Source: Hypholoma sublateritium FD-334 SS-4 (lineage: Eukaryota; Basidiomycota; Agaricomycetes; Agaricales; Strophariaceae). Taken from it: a stretch of 64,000 nucleotides of DNA. Below the pieces are notes generated by a model that ran no database searches, was not told the DNA's origin, and saw nothing but the letters and a program-made list of their open reading frames with translations. Where the stretch lies: contig KN817518.1 of assembly GCA_000827495.1 (NCBI GenBank), forward strand, positions 1,576,405 through 1,640,404, written 5' to 3'. Every line of letters begins with the position of its first letter. The stretch's first letter is position 1. Shown piece by piece: positions 60,593 to 64,000 of this stretch. A program made the translations under genes and the position numbers.

Positions 60593-63500
60593 ATGACCCC
60601 GGATCAGAAGGCTGGAAAGGGTCCAAAAGCTGATATCAGCGTATTACTTTCTGAAAACTTCGTCGATGAATCGTAAACCACTGCTTTTCCTTCTATATCC
60701 TCAAAAATATTGACCTGTTCTACTCTATACATAGGCATATGAGAGCCTTCGCTCACGCACTACAGTTAGACGAGTCCTATTTTGACCAACACGGCGACGC
60801 TTCTTCGCCCCAAATACCTGGCACTCCAGTGCAAAGTCATGCCAGTCATACGCGAATCAGAAAGGTGTCAGCTCTGTCTGACTTTGCGCCTATAAATTTG
60901 AAAATAAAACGGTGTGCATACTTGAAGTTACGGTATTGTACTCAGCGTTAAGAACCATGATTCCAGGCGCGGCAGGAAGAAGAAACATCACGACAAACGA
61001 AGTGACTATCTGTTCTTGCTTTTGCGTTGGCCGCTACTAGTACGTACCTTCGACAACCCATTTCCGTACAACATACATGTATATTCGCAGTTCTTCATTT
61101 TTGTCTTCATCATGGGTGAATTTGGGCTTTATGTCCTCGTTCGCCAGTTAGTCAATACGAAGGAATGGATAACTGCATGTATGTATTTTTTGAGCAATGT
61201 TTACGCGGTGATTCTCATCTCTGTAGGGCGAGGTAGAAAGGGTCGATTGAGAAAGAATCTGAGAAGTGCGCGCACTTACGATGTGAGTTGAAGCATTATT
61301 GGTGTTGTCTGAGCTGAAATTTTCTCGGAGTAAAGGAATGGAAGGAGGCTGCAATTGTATTAGACGAATATCTGGATTTTCAAGAATGGAAGAAAACAGA
61401 CGAAGATTCGTTTTATGATTGGAAACTTGTGCGCAAGGTACGCTAATAAACTACGAGCAATAAGCACCAATTCAAGTGTTTATTTAGGTCAAGAAGTCTT
61501 TAAAGAATTTCAGGGAGAAAAACGACGTGAGGGGATGTCTCGGAGTGCTGGAAACTTGTATCCGAACGAATTTTGCTGCTGTTGAATCGTCTCGGTATGT
61601 GGTCGGTATATGCACTTCATAGTTCACCATCTAAAACTACTCTGTAGTCTATACAGCGAAGTGAGTGCGATTTGAAACCGTCCCCAATGCAGATCCCTGA
61701 TAGTATATTTAAGACATTTCTTGGCACTAAAGATTTGATTGAATGTGAGTACTGCACTATGAGAGAGCAATGACTTGAATGAAAAAGACATTCAGCGTAC
61801 TTTGACGAACTGGAGAGGTCTCTTGAGTTTATACGGGAAACCCCTGAACTGTCTGTCGATGAAAAACGACGGTTTTTCAAGAGTGCCAATGCTAACCTTG
61901 GCAAGTCTGGTCCTATCATGTCTATATATCCATTTGGCATTCATCATGTAGGCTCTTTAACCAGGCATCTCAGCGCTATGTCTGTCTGGTGGGGCATCTT
62001 TTGGCTACTGTAGGTCCCACTGTAACATATTAGGGTCGATGTATGACTGTTTCTAGACCATTGCGGTGTTGTCAAGGCATTCTTAGACACAGGCCTGCTC
62101 CCTCGTGTCATAACGGGGACAAGTGCAGGGGGCCTTATTGCTGCACTTACATGCACCCGAACCGACGAAGAGCTCAAGATACTGCTAGTCCCAGAGCTAG
62201 CTAATCGTATCACTGCATGCGAAGAGCCCATTAGTGTTTGGCTCAAACGATTTTGGAAAACGGGTGCTCGGTTTGACAGTGTCCTGTGAGCTCTTTCACG
62301 AATTACATTCATTATAGACGCAGCTGATTAGATATGCGCATCGTAGATGGGCAAAAAAGGTCATCAATGTAACCCTCATACACCAATCCGTGCTAAAAGG
62401 TTTACCTTCTCATAGTCCACATTTTTTACTCGTGGGTCCATGACCTTCAAAGAAGCGTATATGAGGACGGGTCGGATTTTGAACATATCAGTGATCCCTG
62501 CAGATAGGCATTCGTCAGTGAAACTTATTGCAATCAAGAACAAGATGGTTTATGACATATTTCGCTCAGACCAACCAAATTACTCAACTATATGACAGCC
62601 CCTGACACTGTCGTTTGGTCTGCTCTGCTAGCATCTGCAGCCGTTCCTGGCATACTAAACCCTGTGGTATTGATGCAAAAACTGAGGGATGGTAGCATCA
62701 TTCCTTGGAGCTGGGGAAGTAGGTTTAAAGACGGATCACTCAGGTACGCCCTTCGCCTTTTGAGACAGAGATTCTTCAATACAGTTTTCATCGGTTACAC
62801 AGGGTTGATATTCCAGTTCAAGCTCTCAACTTATATTTCAACGGTCGGTGTAGGTTGTATTCCACTTTCACAGACTTACTCAGTTATTCTCAGTCACCAA
62901 CCCAGTTGTCTCTCAAGTCAACCCACATGTGCACCTCTTCTTTTTCGCATCCAGAGGTTCAGCAGGCAAGCCGGTTGCTCATCGTAAGGGGAAAGGTAGA
63001 CCATATATCTCATTTCCTACGCATCTAGTGATTCATTTGGATTTATTATCAAGGTTGGAGAGGAAATTTTCTTCTCTCGGCAGGGGAACAATGGCTCAAA
63101 CACGAGTTGACCAAAAACTTCAAAGTCATCCGAGACTTAGAACTTTTGCCGCAGTTGCTGGGTCAGGATTGGTCAAGCGTGTTTTTGCAGCGATTTGAGG
63201 GCGCGATCACGTATGTCACCGGTGTTTGGCTTATGCCTTGACTCACATATTTTCCAACAGAATATGGCCGCGAACGCGTATCTTGGTATGGTTTCCCTAG
63301 GTTTTCGAAAGGAATGAGTTAATAACCGTATCGCAGGACTGGTTTCGAATTCTCACTGATCCAGATCCCAATGAGCTGGCACGAATGCTGAATGTGGGCC
63401 AAGTCGTTACTTGGCCGAAGGTGAAATTTTGTTTCCATGGAACCATTGAAGATTCCTGTTTAATCATATGCTCGGCAGCTTCATATAATAGAAAACAGAG

Positions 63501-64000
63501 CCAGGATTGAAAAGCAAATCCTACTCGGTCGTCAAAGTGTGCACAAAGCGGTCAGGCATAAATCTCTTTCGGATGCTCGCCATCTTTTGCTGCAAAGAAT
63601 GGTCGATAATACAGCCTCACAGGGCGTTCTACCAGTGTCACATAGCCCTCCACCGTCTGGTTCTGACTGCCTTCCTCTATCGGTTGATACTGATGCGGAA
63701 GCTGTCTTTGCCAAAGCATCACCATTCTACCGAAGGGGACACGCGTCAAACAATGTATCTCCAATCCGTCACTCTGACAACGATGTGCCGGCAAGCTTGG
63801 CTAAGCGTAGGAAACGGGCATCATACCTTGCAGTCCCTACAGTCGACGAAGAGAACGCAGAAGACAGAGATCTGCTCGAAACCGTCCCGAACGGAAAACT
63901 TGAACGATCTGAAATCCAAAATGAGGCCTCAGCTTCTGGTGGAATCTTTTCGAAATTCCGAAATAATTCTATTGCCAAGATGGCGTTGCCTTCTTTCTCT
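60593..64000 (+). CDS. Patatin-like triacylglycerol lipase with DUF3336 (3' end cut by window)
   Basis: Serine lipase of the yeast Tgl3/4/5 and plant SDP1 type, acting on lipid-droplet triacylglycerol. Twenty-one exons: 60593-60672, 60735-60911, 60967-61039, 61091-61178, 61227-61282, 61336-61437, 61488-61594, 61648-61660, 61714-61744, 61796-61900, 61965-62009, 62057-62285, 62332-62359, 62416-62513, 62570-62743, 62803-62843, 62894-62995, 63054-63210, 63261-63285, 63337-63420 and 63479 onward, at least 779 residues. The DUF3336 part (AIVLDEYLDFQEWKKTDEDS) precedes the patatin core: LSGGASFGYYHCGVVKAF (oxyanion region), GTSAGG with nucleophile S315, and KDGS with D465 as dyad partner. The intron at 61901-61964 has a GC donor (GCAAGT). 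The Ser-rich tail runs off the window. Confidence 0.92.
61901..61964 (+). other. GC-AG intron in the lipase gene
   Basis: 64-nt intron with donor GCAAGT after CTTG and acceptor AACCAG. Splicing joins SANANLG to ISALCLSGGASFGY, restoring the conserved lipase core. No GT donor nearby gives the right phase. Confidence 0.8.

Overview
The window is eukaryotic nuclear DNA, and everything points to a filamentous basidiomycete, most likely an Agaricomycete; I cannot name the species. The evidence is very dense, short spliceosomal introns (about 160 GT-AG introns of roughly 48-65 nt, many with CTRAY-like branch points), 20-21 exons in a single gene, fungal-only families (DUF7704, RTA1, Zn2Cys6 factors, the Ssd1 branch of the RNB family) and an HDEL retention signal. 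I rebuilt the exons by hand from splice sites, reading phase and family knowledge. Each finished model sums to a multiple of three. I saw no transposon, CRISPR array, tRNA or rRNA gene.

Layout. 1-533 is the 3' edge of an unidentified gene. 759-9239 holds RPL36, a CK2 beta subunit, the fluoride exporter FEX1, a DUF7704 membrane protein and VID27. 9498-13951 has a probable 46-residue membrane peptide, an RTA1-type membrane protein, a zinc-ribbon protein of possible RNase P/MRP type and a very GC-rich BTB gene. 14327-26563 is a run of minus-strand genes: SSD1, IDH2, VPS24 and a Zn2Cys6 transcription factor. 27086-35327 carries MED17, RPL5, an RBM42-like RNA-binding protein, verprolin (VRP1) and PDI1. 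35528-44553 has SPC98/GCP3, TCTP, UTP15 and CTNNBL1. 45024-56650 is the giant TRA1 gene. After it come MED20, an orphan single-pass membrane protein, and a patatin-type lipase cut by the window end.

The genes are mostly housekeeping and form no single pathway. Some functions recur. TRA1, MED17 and MED20 are RNA polymerase II co-activator subunits. RPL36, RPL5, UTP15 and TCTP serve ribosome biogenesis or translation. SSD1, RBM42-like and CTNNBL1 act on RNA. Many neighbours are divergent and share short promoters (156 nt between TCTP and UTP15). A CACGTG hexamer lies in the putative promoters of at least six loci.

I found no clearly new multi-gene system. The most interesting signals are an SSD1 that keeps every RNB active-site aspartate together with NDR-kinase sites and docking motifs, the recurrent CACGTG promoter element, a UPR-like element in front of PDI1, two GC-AG introns, many micro-exons, and two lineage-restricted membrane-protein genes.
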